Source of the DNA: Anomaloglossus baeobatrachus
Taxonomy: Eukaryota; Chordata; Amphibia; Anura; Aromobatidae
Direction of reading: 5' to 3'
DNA length: 64,000 nucleotides
Assembly: GCF_048569485.1 (NCBI RefSeq)
Contig: NW_027445261.1
Location: forward strand, 620,001-684,000
In this document: piece after piece, positions 29,305 to 41,759 of the stretch
How positions within the stretch are numbered: position 1 is the stretch's first letter
Layout: each line of letters begins with the position of its first letter
The notes under the pieces: generated by a model
The model's input: only the letters and a program-made list of their open reading frames with translations
Told to the model about the DNA's origin: nothing
Database searches by the model: none
Position numbers and translations under genes: made by a program

Positions 29305-29573
29305 ACTCAATTCACCTGATTCAAATGAGCCTCATTAGTGAATTGAAAGAAAGCAAAAACTTTATATGCACCTCAATTTGGCCAATTCACTTTTCACACT
29401 TTCACCCTTTTTTTTTATCTTTCACACCTTTTACTTGCTTTATTGATGCAAAAGCTGTGCCAAATAGCAAACTCATCTCCACTCAACTTGACCAACTCTG
29501 CTATGTCCCGTGCAGTATCTTATTCTCAGTCTTATCTAGATCATTTGCAATTGAATAGAATAGATCCCTTTTG

Positions 29574-30237
29574 GACACATTGGATTCAGCTGCTGCAGTG
29601 ACTGCAGGTGTTAGAAGATGCAGACTTGGCATCAGGTGCTGTCTATCAGATTCCACTCCAATTAAAGCTTCCATTGTTTTTCGGTGTTTTCTTTGAGCAA
29701 TGTCTTTAGTGATCTGTTGGCTCCCTCTCCTGGAGGAAGAGTTTGCTTGCTCTTGGACTTTCAAAAAGAGAGGTCATGATAGACATTTAGCTTCTGAGCC
29801 CAATTGGGGACAGTCATGGGTGATGAATGTTTTGCAACCTGCTGCGAAGCCTGATACCGCAATATAAGGAACGTCAAATACTAAGAATGGGCGGCCTATG
29901 AAAGAATTAGTACTTTCATTAAGCATACTTAAACGGCTAATTGGGAATAGACAAACTGTAAAAAGCCCTCTGAGAAAGCCCCTCTCTATCCTTTGTCAGT
30001 AAGCTTTTCTGTAGTCTGCCTGTTGATGTATTTTCCGTTTGAACAGTGCACAACATGAAGTGACGGAAAACTGGCTTGTCACAATGTCCCCCGCTGACAT
30101 CACAATAGCGCTGCTGCCTAGAAAGCCAGCTGCGCAGCAGAAGTTGCTCTTTGGGTGGGATGGTGGGCTAATGTATCTATTCCTGCTTGGTGAGAGTTTG
30201 ACATGATCTAGAGCAACGAGTTCCAGCGGCTAGCGGT
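29574..30237. other. Downstream flank, no gene recognised
   Basis: Unique within the window. A minus-strand frame of 87 codons crosses the arm boundary (29501-29764), but it has no family resemblance and no start context. Probably native sequence downstream of the U2 unit, or part of an unknown repeat. Confidence 0.35.
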
Positions 30238-30976
30238 TGATTATTGGCTGTAATGGGGCTTTCTGGCTGGTGCTAGCCTTTCTTCTTAGCACACAGGAAC
30301 CACAATCCCTACACCATGCTTCGATGGATTCTCTCATCCCAGCCCAGTAAAACTACATATTTCACACAGTTATAGGCAGCCCATGGGCATTCACCTGGAT
30401 TAAAACCCATAACAGCTCATAGACCAAACAATCAATCTACCACTGGACCAAAGACAGGAAGCTAAATCCACTGCCTGCGGTAACTAACTTAATCCTATAG
30501 GCTACTCACACAACAAACCCAAGAGAAAGGAAAAAAACATGGCTTCGATTATCCATCCAATGAAAACGCATAACCATTGTGAGCCATTGGACAATGCAAT
30601 TGCACACATGGTGACATGGTGCACGGCCCAATGAATCAAGTCTGTACTTCATATTCACGGTTTAAGCCCTTGGGTTTTAATGTGTCCAGAGTACATATCC
30701 AGAAAGATTCCCTTTTTTTGTGCTAAGCACAAGTCAACAATACATTGTAAGCAGATTCTATTACCAGTCCCACACCATTTTGTGACGCATAATCACACAG
30801 TGGCCCAATTAAGATTCCAAGTCATCGAACATGTCCCAGCCATACGCAGAGGAGGCAATAGAATTAGGAAGCTCAAAGAAAGGGAATCTTTCTGGATATA
30901 TACTCTGGGCACGTTGGAACCCAAGGGCTTAAACCATGAATATGAAGAACCGACTTGATTCATTGGGCCGTGCACA
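30238..30976 (+). mobile_element. Penelope-like element fragment 2 (GIY-YIG endonuclease end)
   Basis: Direct copy of 2737-2889 followed by 22368-22980. The frame at 30680-30958 contains HFVTHNHTVAQLRFQVIEHV, IRRGGNRIRKLKERESFWIY and TLGTLEPKGLNHEYE, the end of a Penelope GIY-YIG domain. The 30620-30727 / 30868-30976 hairpin is conserved here too, so the foldback predates the separation of the two copies. A tRNA-like stretch on the minus strand lies at about 30380-30460. Confidence 0.65.
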
Positions 30977-31423
30977 TTTTTTCTAACGCCCGGTTCTTTT
31001 TCGTGTTCACACTATATATGGTTCCACTATGTATGGAGTTCCATTCTTCCTTGTTTTTTATTTGTCATGTTTGTCATGTCTGATCAACTGGTTACATTAT
31101 GTCTGATTACCTTGTCTAACAGTTTTTTCTCCCCTTTCTTTACCTTCCATGTTCCCATAGTCACGTGAAATATCCCTGTTGCACTTGATTACGGCTCACT
31201 ATTCACTATAGGATGTCTTATATCTAACATCACACTCTCACCCATCAGCACTCTATAGGTTTGTATAAGGTATGCGCTTACACATCCGGTCCTCCATAGG
31301 TATTTCCACTTATGTAACACTATCCCTATGATCACTCATAACTCATACCCTTGTAGTCAATTACAGCCTCCTCTCTCCCCCCCTCCCCTTCTCCCTTTCC
31401 ATCTATAATTTTGCCATATATAC
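30977..31423 (+). mobile_element. Penelope-associated 3' non-coding sequence
   Basis: Follows fragment 2. 31075-31423 is the inverse of 23255-23600. It ends at ATTTTGCCA, where the 138 bp array begins abruptly without a hAT terminus. Confidence 0.5.
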
Positions 31424-33200
31424 TAGCAAACACTCAGTGTACCTAGTGGCATCCTATTCGTGGCTATTGGACCTTGCTATAGTCCCACTAGTGCCAAGAC
31501 ATTTGCAGAGCGCATCTGCCTGCGTTGCACACTCCAACTAATTATAAGTAAGCCATTATACTAGCAAACACTCAGTGTACCTAGTGGCATCCTATTCGTG
31601 GCTATTGGACCTTGCTATAGTCCCACTAGTGCAAAGACATTTGCAGAGCACGTCTGCCTGCATTGCACACTCCAACTTTTTTAAACTAAGCAATTTTACT
31701 AGCAAACACTCAGTGTACCTAGTGGCATCCTATACGTGGCTATTGGACTTTGCTATAGTCCCACTAGTGCCAAGACATTTGCAGAGCGCATCTGCCTGCG
31801 TTGCACACTCCAACTAATTTTAACTTAGCCATTATACTAGCAAATACTCAGTGTACCTAGTGGCATCCTATACGTGGCTATTGGACTTTGCTATAGTCCC
31901 ACTAGTGCCAAGACATTTGCAGAGCGCATCTGCCTGCGTTGCACACTCCAACTAATTATAAGTAAGCCATTATACTAGCAAACACTCAGTGTACCTAGTG
32001 GCATCCTATACGTGGCTATTGGACCTTGCTATAGTCCCACTAGTGCCAAGACATTTGCAGAGCGCATCTGCCTGCGTTGCACACTCCAACTAATTATAAG
32101 TAAGCCATTATACTAGCAAACACTCAGTGTACCTAGTGGCATCCTATACGTGGCTATTGGACTTTGCTATAGTCCCACTAGTGCCAAGACATTTGCAGAG
32201 CGCATCTGCCTGCGTTGCACACTCCAACTAATTATAAGTAAGCCATTATACTAGCAAACACTCAGTGTACCTAGTGGCATCCTATACGTGGCTATTGGAC
32301 CTTGCTATAGTCCCACTAGTGCCAAGACATTTGCAGAGCGCATCTGCCTGCGTTGCACACTCCAACTAATTATAAGTAAGCCATTATACTAGCAAATACT
32401 CAGTGTACCTAGTGGCATCCTATCTGTGGCTATTGGACTTTGCTATAGTCCCACTAGTGCCAAGACATTTGCAGAGCGCATCTGCCTGCGTTGCACACTC
32501 CAACTAATTATAAGTAAGCCATTATACTAGCAAACACTCAGTGTACCTAGTGGCATCCTATACGTGGCTATTGGACTTTGCTATAGTCCCACTAGTGCCA
32601 AGACATTTGCAGAGCGCATCTGCCTGCGTTGCACACTCCAACTAATTATAAGTAAGCCATTATACTAGCAAACACTCAGTGTACCTAGTGGCATCCTATA
32701 CGTGGCTATTGGACTTTGCTATAGTCCCACTAGTGCCAAGACATTTGCAGAGCGCATCTGCCTGCGTTGCACACTCCAACTAATTTTAACTTAGCCATTA
32801 TACTAGCAAACACTCAGTGTACCTAGTGGCATCCTATACGTGGCTATTGGACTTTGCTATAGTCCCACTAGTGCCAAGACATTTGCAGAGCGCATCTGCC
32901 TGCGTTGCACACTCCAACTAATTATAAGTAAGCCATTATACTAGCAAACACTCAGTGTACCTAGTGGCATCCTATACGTGGCTATTGGACTTTGCTATAG
33001 TCCCACTAGTGCCAAGACATTTGCAGAGCGCATCTGCCTGCGTTGCACACTCCAACTAATTTTAACTTAGCCATTATACTAGCAAACACTCAGTGTACCT
33101 AGTGGCATCCTATACGTGGCTATTGGACTTTGCTATAGTCCCACTAGTGCCAAGACATTTGCAGAGCGCATCTGCCTGCGTTGCACACTCCAACTCATTA
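31424..33200 (+). repeat. 138 bp tandem array, about 13 units, upstream of transposase
   Basis: ACTCAGTGTACCTAGTGGCATCC recurs every 138 bp from about 31434. Units differ by a few variants (CTTGC/TTTGC, ATACG/ATTCG, ATTATAAGTAAG/ATTTTAACTTAG). One aberrant unit at about 31620-31700 carries TTTTTTAAACTAAGCAATTT. The array precedes the transposase ATG by about 140 bp, so it is in the element's 5' leader. Confidence 0.95.
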
Positions 33201-33334
33201 TAACTAAGTTGCATTGTCAGGGATATTTATTCTTTATTATTCTGCTGTTAATAAAGCTAGACCACCACTGCAATCTTCACCACCTCTCAATTTTTACTAC
33301 CACATTTTCAGTCCACAATCTTGTCGCAATCAAC
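33201..33334 (+). promoter_or_regulatory. 5' leader between array and transposase ATG (copy 2)
   Basis: Pyrimidine-rich, with AATAAAG near 33250 and an acceptor-like TTTTCAG near 33305. The same stretch, inverted, lies at 43835-43930. Any promoter would be here or in the array; none was recognised with certainty. Confidence 0.3.
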
Positions 33335-36300
33335 ATGAGTGGCAAAATGACAGATGCTGGTGGAAAGGGGAAGAGGCGTGGTGGAAAAGGCAAAAAAGGT
33401 TTTGTCTGTGGGGAAAGTGGCAAAGCTCCATTATCATCTGCTGAAGATAGACCATCTACCAGCAAAAGTAAGATGTCTACTACTTACCGTGGACAATCCG
33501 ATGTGCTCCCTTTTTTACGGACACGAACAACAGGAAGAAAGGTAGATGATGGGCAAAAAAGGAAAATGCTTGAATGGATCTCAAGTGGTCCAACAAGTGC
33601 CCTCTCAGCCACTTCAAGTACCGCATCCAAAAAACACCAGTCCTCTGAGTTGTCATCCCAATCACACTTGATTTCTCCCAGCTCTGAAGTCTCCATCAGC
33701 CCTGCACAGTATGGTGGAACTGAGATGGCTGAGTCTGCAGAGCTGTTCAGTCACACTATAGCCTGGGAATCAGAGGTCTGCTCCCAAGCTACAGTGAGTA
33801 CAGAACAGGAAATGGTCTGCAGTGATGCCCAGAACCTTTGTGACTCTGATTCAGGCCGTGAGGACCAAGTTTCTGAGCATAATGTTGACCCTTTGTCACA
33901 AACTGTAACACCTGTGGTTATAGACAATGAGGAACATACTGATGAAGATGAGACGCAGATACCCGATTGGGATGACAACTTAAATATTCGGTCAGGGCAA
34001 GAAGAGGCTCGGTCTGAGGGGGAGGGGAGTGCAAACACAACAATTGATGATGAAGTTCTAGATCCCACCTACTGTCAACCCCCAGTCAGGCACTCGAGGA
34101 GGTCAACAGAGGCGGTGGAGGAGGATGCAACCGACGACGAAGTTACCTTGCGCCTTCCTGGACAGAGTCGGAGCACTGGTAGCACGTCTACAACTGCATC
34201 CTCAGCCACCACTCTGCCTATGAGCATTATTCGGGGTGGATCAACAGGTCGCATGGCCTCTAAGCCTTGCCTAGCCTGGTCCTTTTTTGACATAGAAAAA
34301 GATCGCCCAAATCATGTGATATGTAAAATTTGTCATGATTCTCTTAGTAGAGGTCAAAACCTCAGCAGTTTGACAACTTCTTCCATGAATCGTCACATGA
34401 ATAAATATCATAGGTCCCGGTGGGAAGCTCACTGTGCTGCAATGCTGCAAGAGCGAACCATCCACCGCCCGCCCCTTCCAGTGCATCCGCGCGCTCTTCA
34501 TCTTCTAGGACTGTGGGGACAGCTGTCACACCTGTTTTTCCACGCCAAACTTCCACCACTGTAACCGCAACAGGCAGTTTGCTTGTAAGGTCGTCAGTTG
34601 GTTTGGAAGGGGAAACAAGTGAGTGTGTACAGCTCTCTCAGACATCGATAGCACCAACGTTGGATGAAGGCAACATCATGTGTCCGCCTGCACTTTCCTC
34701 ACAAACCTGCATTTTTCCAGGGACACCCTACTCAACACCGTCTACACACAGCAGCCAGATCTCTGTCCCTCAGATGTGGTCAAATAAAAGGCCACTTCCT
34801 CCGACCCATGACAAAGCTAAGAGGTTGACTCTATCCCTCTGTAAGCTGTTGGCTACCGAAATGCTGCCTTTCCGCCTAGTGGACACACAGGATTTTAGAG
34901 ACCTTATGTCTGTCGCTGTGCCCCAGTACCAGATGCCTAGTCGCCACTACTTCTCTAAGAAAGGTGTGCCCGTGCTACACCAGCATGTCGCACACAACAT
35001 CACCGCTTCCTTGAGAAACTCTGTGTGTGAACGGGTGCATTTCACCACCGATACTTGGACCAGTAAGCATGGACAGGGACGTTACATGTCGCTGACTGGG
35101 CACTGGGTAACTATGGTGATAGATGGTGAAGGGTCTGCTGCACAAGTCTTGCCGTCCCCACGACTTGTGTGTCAATCCTCTGTCTGTCCAAGTTCCGCCA
35201 CAGCTTCTGCATCCTCCACCTCATCTGGGTCCTCCACCTCCGCCCCAAGCCTGCCTGGTCAGGCCACCAGCGTTCTCACTGCGCAGAAGGAATCACGCAC
35301 GCCTCATTACTATGCTGGCAGCAGAGCGTAACGGCATCAGGCGGTCTTTAGCTTGACATGTCTTGGGAATAAGAGTCACACAGCTGAGGAGTTGTGGTCA
35401 GCTCTGCGGTCCGAGTTTAATAAATGGTTGTCTCCACTCAACCTGCAGCCTGGTAAGGCCGTGTGCGACAATGCTGCAAACCTGGGTGCGGCACTTCGCC
35501 TGGGCATTGTGACACACGTACCTTGTATGGCTCACGTGTTGAACCTTGTCGTCCAGCAATTTTTAACACACTATCCCGGCCTAGATGGCCTTCTGAACAG
35601 GGCACGAAAACTGTCAGCTCACTTCCGCCATTCAAGCGCCGCAGCAGAGCGACTTGCATCGCTCCAGAAGTCTTTCGGCCTGCCGGTTCATCGCCTGAAA
35701 TGCGATGTGGCGACACGCTGGAATTCAACTCTCCACATGTTACAGCGACTGTGGCAGCACCGCAGAGCCCTGGTGCAATACGTCATGACGTATAGCCTGG
35801 GCCAACGAGATGCAGAGGTGGGGCAGATCACCCTGATGGAGTGGTCTCAGATCAAGGACCTATGCACCCTTCTGCACAGTTTCGACATGGCGACGAATAT
35901 GTTTAGCTCTGACAATGCCATTATCAGCATGACGATTCCAGTCATTTACATGCTGGAGCACACGCTAAACACTATTCGGAGTCAGGGGGTGGGACAACAT
36001 GAAGGGGAGGAACTACAGGAGGATTCATATGCGCAAGGGACAACAACATCACCAAGGTCCAGACGTTCATCATCACCAACGCAGCAGGCATGGGACCATG
36101 GGGAACAGGGATCGACAAGGGCGCATAGTAGCAGGCGAAATGTTGAGCAAGGTGCAGGAGAACATGAAGAAATGGAGGACGAACTGTCCATGGACATGGA
36201 AGACTCAGCGGATGAGGGAGACCTTGGTCAAATTTCAGTTGAAAGAGGTTGGGGGGAGATGTCAGAGGAAGAAAGAACGGGTAGCACCTCTATGCCACAA

Positions 36301-36405
36301 ACACAGCGTGGACTTGGTCCGCATGGCTGCGCAAGACACATGAGTGCCTTTTTGTTGCACTACCTCCAACATGACAGTCGTATTGTCAAAATTAGAAGTG
36401 ATGAT
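33335..36405 (+). pseudogene. BED-finger hAT transposase, 5' portion (copy 2)
   Basis: The start is taken at ATG 33335 (MSGKMTDAGGKGKRRGGKGK), the first ATG of a basic N-terminus after the leader. The order is: a basic and Ser-rich N-terminus, an acidic stretch (EEHTDEDETQIPD), a BED finger (CKIC ... HMNKYH, about 34320-34410), and the catalytic core with TTDTWTSKHGQGRYMSLTGH and KAVCDNAANLGAALR. There is a frameshift near 34441-34452 (4 bases fewer than copy 1) and CAA to TAA at 35329-35331. Copy 3 is inserted at KIRSDD, 36405. The 3' portion is at 43194-43727. Confidence 0.85.
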
Positions 36406-36419
36406 TAGTGATGAGCGAG
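36406..36419 (+). repeat. Left terminal inverted repeat of copy 3
   Basis: A 14 bp perfect match to the inverse of 43180-43193, followed by repeated ACTCG/CGAGT words in both subterminal regions (36440-36515 and 43075-43190). These may be transposase binding sites, as in other hAT elements. Confidence 0.8.
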
Positions 36420-36789
36420 CATGCTTGTCACTACTCGGTACTCGCACGAGTATCACTGTACTCGGGCTGCTCGGCGGGGACCGAGTAATCTCGCGATACT
36501 CGTGCTTTACTCGTGGTCTTCATTTCTGCATGTTGGCGCTCTTTTGAGAGCCAGCCCTCATGCAGGGATTGGCTGGCAGACCACTGCAATGCCACAGCCC
36601 TGTTAGTTGTGGAATTGCAGTGATTGGCCGGCCTGCACAGCGTCACCGAGCCTTTATATAGGCCGGCGCGCTGTGCTCTGCTCACAGCTATTCTGACAGT
36701 GAGTGTAGGGAGAGTGTCGCTGATTCAGGGAAAGCTTTGCGGCCCTTTATAGCTTTTTCAGTTGCAGGGCTGCAAACAGTGTGACCAAA

Positions 36790-37000
36790 AGTCCTTCTCA
36801 GGACTATTCTAGTTGTATACAGGCAGGCAGGGTATAGCCAGGTCGGCGTACAGTAGCAGAGTCCTTCTCAGGACTATTGTTGCTATATACAGGCAGGGTA
36901 TAGCCAGGTCTGAATACAGGCTAGTGACCAAAAGAGTCCTTGTCAGGACTATTGTAGCAGTATACAGGCAGGCAGGCAGGCAGGGTAGTGGTGACCGTAT
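36790..37000 (+). repeat. Short tandem repeat, three units of roughly 70-100 bp
   Basis: GTCCTT(C/G)TCAGGACTATT recurs at about 36790, 36862 and 36947, each followed by TATACAGGCAGG runs and GGGTATAGCCAGGT. A GCAG tetranucleotide run varies in length. Confidence 0.75.
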
Positions 37001-37084
37001 ACCAGCCTTCATATCTGGGGCTGGTGTACACAGTGTAAAACAGTCCAGATAGTGTCTGACTTGTCTGTACTGTAATTGTCGCTC

Positions 37085-38165
37085 CCCAAAAAAACCTGTT
37101 AGGTTATTATTGCGTCCGTGCTTGGTTTTTAAAACCGCACGTGTGTGCCTGTTGGTGGCAGCGTACAGGTGCACTGGTGTGCGTTTTTACCAAACTATTA
37201 TATAACGCACAAGTGTAGTGTATAATACACGTCAGTCAGCAGTGGCTGATAGTGTCAGAGTTCTTAATTTTTGCTCCTAAAACCTGTGTTAGGTTATTAT
37301 TGCGTCCGTGCTTGGTTTTTAAAACCGCACGTGTGTGCCTGTTGGTGGCAGCGTACAGGTGCACTGGTGTGCGTTTTTACCAAACTATTATATAACGCAC
37401 AAGTGTAGTGTATAATACACGTCAGTCAGCAGTGGCTGATAGTGTCAGAGTTCTTAATTTTTGCTCCTAAAACCTGTGTTAGGTTATTATTGCGTCCGTG
37501 CTTGGTTTTTAAAACCGCACGTGTGTGCCTGTTGGTGGCAGCGTACAGGTGCACTGGTGTGCGTTTTTACCAAACTATTATATAACGCACAAGTGTAGTG
37601 TATAATACACGTCAGTCAGCAGTGGCTGATAGTGTCAGAGTTCTTAATTTTTGCTCCTAAAACCTGTGTTAGGTTATTATTGCGTCCGTGCTTGGTTTTT
37701 AAAACCGCACGTGTGTGCCTGTTGGTGGCAGCGTACAGGTGCACTGGTGTGCGTTTTTACCAAACTATTATATAACGCACAAGTGTAGTGTATAATACAC
37801 GTCAGTCAGCAGTGGCTGATAGTGTCAGAGTTCTTAATTTTTGCTCCTAAAACCTGTGTTAGGTTATTATTGCGTCCGTGCTTGGTTTTTAAAACCGCAC
37901 GTGTGTGCCTGTTGGTGGCAGCGTACAGGTGCACTGGTGTGCGTTTTTACCAAACTATTATATAACGCACAAGTGTAGTGTATAATACACGTCAGTCAGC
38001 AGTGGCTGATAGTGTCAGAGTTCTTAATTTTTGCTCCTAAAACCTGTGTTAGGTTCTTAGTGCGTCCGTGCTTGCATTTAAAAACCGCACGTGTGTGCCT
38101 GTCGGTGGCAGCGTACAGGTGCACTTGTGTGCAATTTCCAGAAACTTTGATATAACGCACAAGTA
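37085..38165 (+). repeat. 190 bp tandem array, six units, upstream of copy 3 transposase
   Basis: AGGTTATTATTGCGTCCGTG recurs at 37101, 37291, 37481, 37671 and 37861, with a diverged sixth (AGGTTCTTAGTGCG) at 38051. The internal five are almost identical. The last, diverged unit leads into the transposase start, so it is probably the ancestral one. Confidence 0.9.
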
Positions 38166-38201
38166 GTGAATATACACGTCAGCAGTGCACAGCATTGCAA
38201 A

Positions 38202-41200
38202 ATGCGCAAGGGCATTGGCAAGGAACAAGGAAGTGGACGTGATGGTGGTGCAGGCAGAGGCCGAGGTCGTGGGCAAGCTCTAATTTCGCCACAACAAAGG
38301 GCCACATCTAGTCGCTCGCACGTCCTGTCCCAAATTCTTGGGGACCGCAGCAGTACACCGCTCTTGAACCAAGACCAGTGTCAACAGGTTGTTAGTTGGA
38401 TAGCGGATAATGCTTCCAGTCAGATTGGCACCACCACAAACACTCTGTCTTCCACACGGTCAAGTGTCAGTAGCCGTGATACTGCACCGCACATTTCTGA
38501 ACCTGATCCTCCTTCCTACCACCAGGCTGAGTACACGTCCTCCTCGGACATTAATGATCCCACACTTGGACACTCGGAAGAGCTGTTCACGTTTCCATTC
38601 ACACATTCTGGCCTCTCGCCAGCTCATATTGAAGTGGGTCATGAGGAGATCGTCTGTACAGATGGCCAAATATTTGAGCAGCCACGTTCTCACGAAGTTG
38701 GCAACGTGTCTCAACAAGTGGTGGACGATGATGAGACACAATTGTCAGCAAGTCAGGAGGAGGAGCAGGGTGCGGAAGAGGAAGACGACGTGGTGGATGA
38801 TCCAGTAACTGACCCAACCTGGCAGGAGGATATGCAGAGCGAGGACAGCAGTGCACAGGGGGAGGGAGGCGTAGCATCACAACAGGCAGTAAGAAGCAGG
38901 GTGGTGGCCCCAGGCAGAAGTCAGGCAACCGTTCCCCGGAACAACACGACGACACAAGGTGCCTGTACAAATGTTAGGTCTTCACGAGTCTGGCAGTTTT
39001 TTAAGTTGGATCCAGATGATTCAAAAAAGGCCATTTGCAACACCTGCCGTGCCAGCATCAGCAGGGGTACCAAAACTAGCAGCCTGACCACCACCAGCAT
39101 GATCAGGCACATGTCAGCCAAGCACCCGACTTTGTGGGAAGTACAACAGAGTCGAGGAGCAGTGCTTGCTGATGTCACTGCTACGTCTTCGCTGGTTGTG
39201 CATGCGAGCCAATCCTCTGTCCATGCTGCCTGCGAACAAGCCTCCTCCACTCCTGCACCTGCAGTTGCCTACGCAGAAAGAACACCATCATCAAGCACGT
39301 CCTTGTCCCAGCGCAGCGTTCAGTTATCCATTCAGCAAACCTTTGAACGCAGGCGCAAATACACTGCCAACACCCCACATGCCACAGTTCTAAATGCTAA
39401 CATTTCGCGACTGCTTGCGCTGGAAATGTTGCCTTTTAGGCTGGTGGAGACAGAAGCATTCCGTGACCTGATGGCGGCAGCTGTCCCACGTTACTCGGTC
39501 CCCAGCCACCACTATTTCTCCCGGTGTGCCGTCCCCGCGTTGCATAACCACGTGTCACAAAACATCACACGTGCCCTGAACAACGCTGTTTCACCCAAGG
39601 TCCACCTAACCACAGACACGTGGACAAGTGCTTGTGGGCAAGGCCGCTACATCTCGTTGACGGCACACTGGGTTAATATTGTGGAAGCTGGGACCCAGTC
39701 TGAGCGAGGGACGGAACACGTCCTTCCCACACCAAGGTTTGCAGGCCCTACCTCAGTCAGTGTTTCACCCACACTCTACAGCTCCGGAATGTCATGCTCT
39801 TCAGCCTCCTCCTCCTCCTGCGCATCCTCATCCACTGTGCCCTCCACACCAGTCACAAGCTGGAAGCACTGCAGCACTGCCTCGGCGAAGCGGCAACAGG
39901 CTGTGCTGAAGCTAATCTGCATAGGTGACAAACCCCACAATGCAGAAGAGCTGTGGACAGCTCTGAAACAGCAGGCAGATCACTGGCTCACACCTCTGAA
40001 CCTAAAGCCAGGAAAGGTCGTTTGTGACAATGGCCGGAACCTGGTGGCGGCTTTGAGGCGAGGCCAGCTGACACATGTTCCATGCGTGGCCCATGTGCTC
40101 AACCTCGTGGTTCAGCGGTTTATAAAGTCATACCCAGAGCTGTCTGATCTGCTGGTAAAAGTTCGCCGCCTGTCTGCACATTTTTGAAAGTCACCTACTG
40201 CTTCAGCCGGCCTTGCCGGCTTTCAGCGCCGTTTGCATCTTCCGGCTCACAGACTGGTGTGTGATGTCCCCACGCGTTGGAATTCAACTCTGCACATGTT
40301 GGTCAGGATATGTGAGCAGAAGAGGGCAGTTGTTGAGTACCTGCATCACCTAAGCCGTCGGGAAATGGGTCAAACTCCACACATAACACCTGAGGAGTGG
40401 AGATGGATGTCAGACCTATGTACCATCCTCCAAAACTTTGAGGACTCCACCAAGATGGTGAGTGGTGATGACGCCATTATTAGCGTCACCATACCGCTAC
40501 TCTGCCTTCTAAAACGGTCCCTGCTGAAAAACAAACATGATGCATTGCAGGCGGAGCGCGATGAGTTGCAGCAAGAAACAGTAGTGGGTGTGGGTGATAA
40601 CACACAGCCCAGCCTCGTCTCATCACAACGTGCAGTGGAGGACTATGACGAGGAGGAGGATGAAGACATGGAGCAACTCTCCGGCCAAATTGAGGATATG
40701 ACATGCACACCAGTCATATCCTCGATTCAGCGTGGCTGGCCAGAGGACAGGGTAGATGAGGAGGAGGAGGAGGAGGAGGAGGAGGAGGAGGAGGACAGCA
40801 TGTTCAGTCATCTTGTTGGTCAGGCTACTGAAGTCCTGGCTGTTAAGAGTCTGGCGCACATGGCTGACTTTATGGTAAGCTGCCTGTCTCGTGACCCTCG
40901 CGTTAAGAACATCTTGGCCGACAATCATTACTGGTTGGTAACACTGTTAGACCCACGCTACAAGGAGAACTTTTTGTCTCTTATTCCCGTGGAGGAGAGG
41001 TCAACCAAAATGCAGCAGTTTCGGAAGGCCATACTCACGGAAGTAGGCAAAGCATTCCCCTCCCAAAACGCTAGCGGCATAGGTCAGGAATCAGTGGACA
41101 ACCGAGGCGTACAGCCGAGAGAGGCACAAGTCCAATCCGCCAGAGGTAGGGGAACAGTCTTTAAGATGTGGGACAGTTTTCTCAGCCCCTCACGTACCAC

Positions 41201-41552
41201 AGCCCCTGAGGTGCGGGGTAGTGCCACAAGAAATCCTAAGTTTGCCCAGATGCTGAAGGAGTACCTTGCAGATCGAACAACTGTACTCCGACATTCCTCT
41301 GTGCCTTACAATTATTGGGTATCCAAGCTGGACACGTGGCATGAATTGGCTCTCTACGCCTTGGAAGTCCTGGCCTGCCCTGCTGCTAGCGTTTTGTCAG
41401 AGCGTGTTTTTAGTGCCGCAGGTGGAATCATTACAGATAAACGCACCCGCCTGTCAACTGAAAATGCTGACAGGCTGACTCTGATAAAGATGAACAAGGG
41501 TTGGATTGGGCCAGACTTCACCACACCACCAGCAAATGAGAGCGGAATTTAA
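38202..41552 (+). pseudogene. BED-finger hAT transposase with one in-frame stop (copy 3)
   Basis: ATG 38202 (MRKGIGKEQGSGRDGGAGRG) to the stop at 41552, about 1,116 codons. The order is: a Gly/Arg-rich start; an acidic region; a BED finger (CNTC ... HMSAKH, about 39035-39125); the catalytic core with TTDTWTSACGQGRYISLTAH, KVVCDNGRNLVAALR and HVPCVAHVLNLVVQ; a Glu run at about 40760-40794; and the dimerisation region WHELALYALEVLACPAASVL with SERVFSAAGGIITDKRTRL. The only break seen is TGA at 40185-40187, consistent with a CGA (Arg) codon changed by CpG decay; the frame continues unchanged after it. It would have mobilised copies with matching ends. Confidence 0.85.
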
Positions 41553-41759
41553 AGTTTGCCATGTACCTCCACTCACCCATGGGTACACTTCTCGACTTTG
41601 GATAATCGCTGGACTGCTCCTCCTTCTCCTCATGCGCCATCATGATGACCGTTACAATAGTTAGGTCTTTGTTTCAGGTATACCCCCAGTGGTAAATTTT
41701 TTCGCCCATTCTTTGCAGAATGGACATTACAACGACAGGAGACCCGCTCCTTTGCAATG

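Larger units (their letters stand above)
25622..29573. repeat. Arm 2 of the 3.9 kb inverted segmental duplication
   Basis: Reverse complement of 2890-6835, the same composite of Penelope terminus, SET exons, Gypsy and LINE fragments and split U2. The flanking sequence differs at both edges, so the duplicated block is sharply bounded. Confidence 0.85.

Noticed and set aside
29501-29764. Minus-strand 87-codon host gene
   Set aside because: It crosses the edge of the duplicated arm and has no recognisable family or promoter.
40760-40794. GAG/GGA triplet run as a disease-type repeat expansion
   Set aside because: It encodes an ordinary acidic linker in a dead transposase, and no unusual length was shown.
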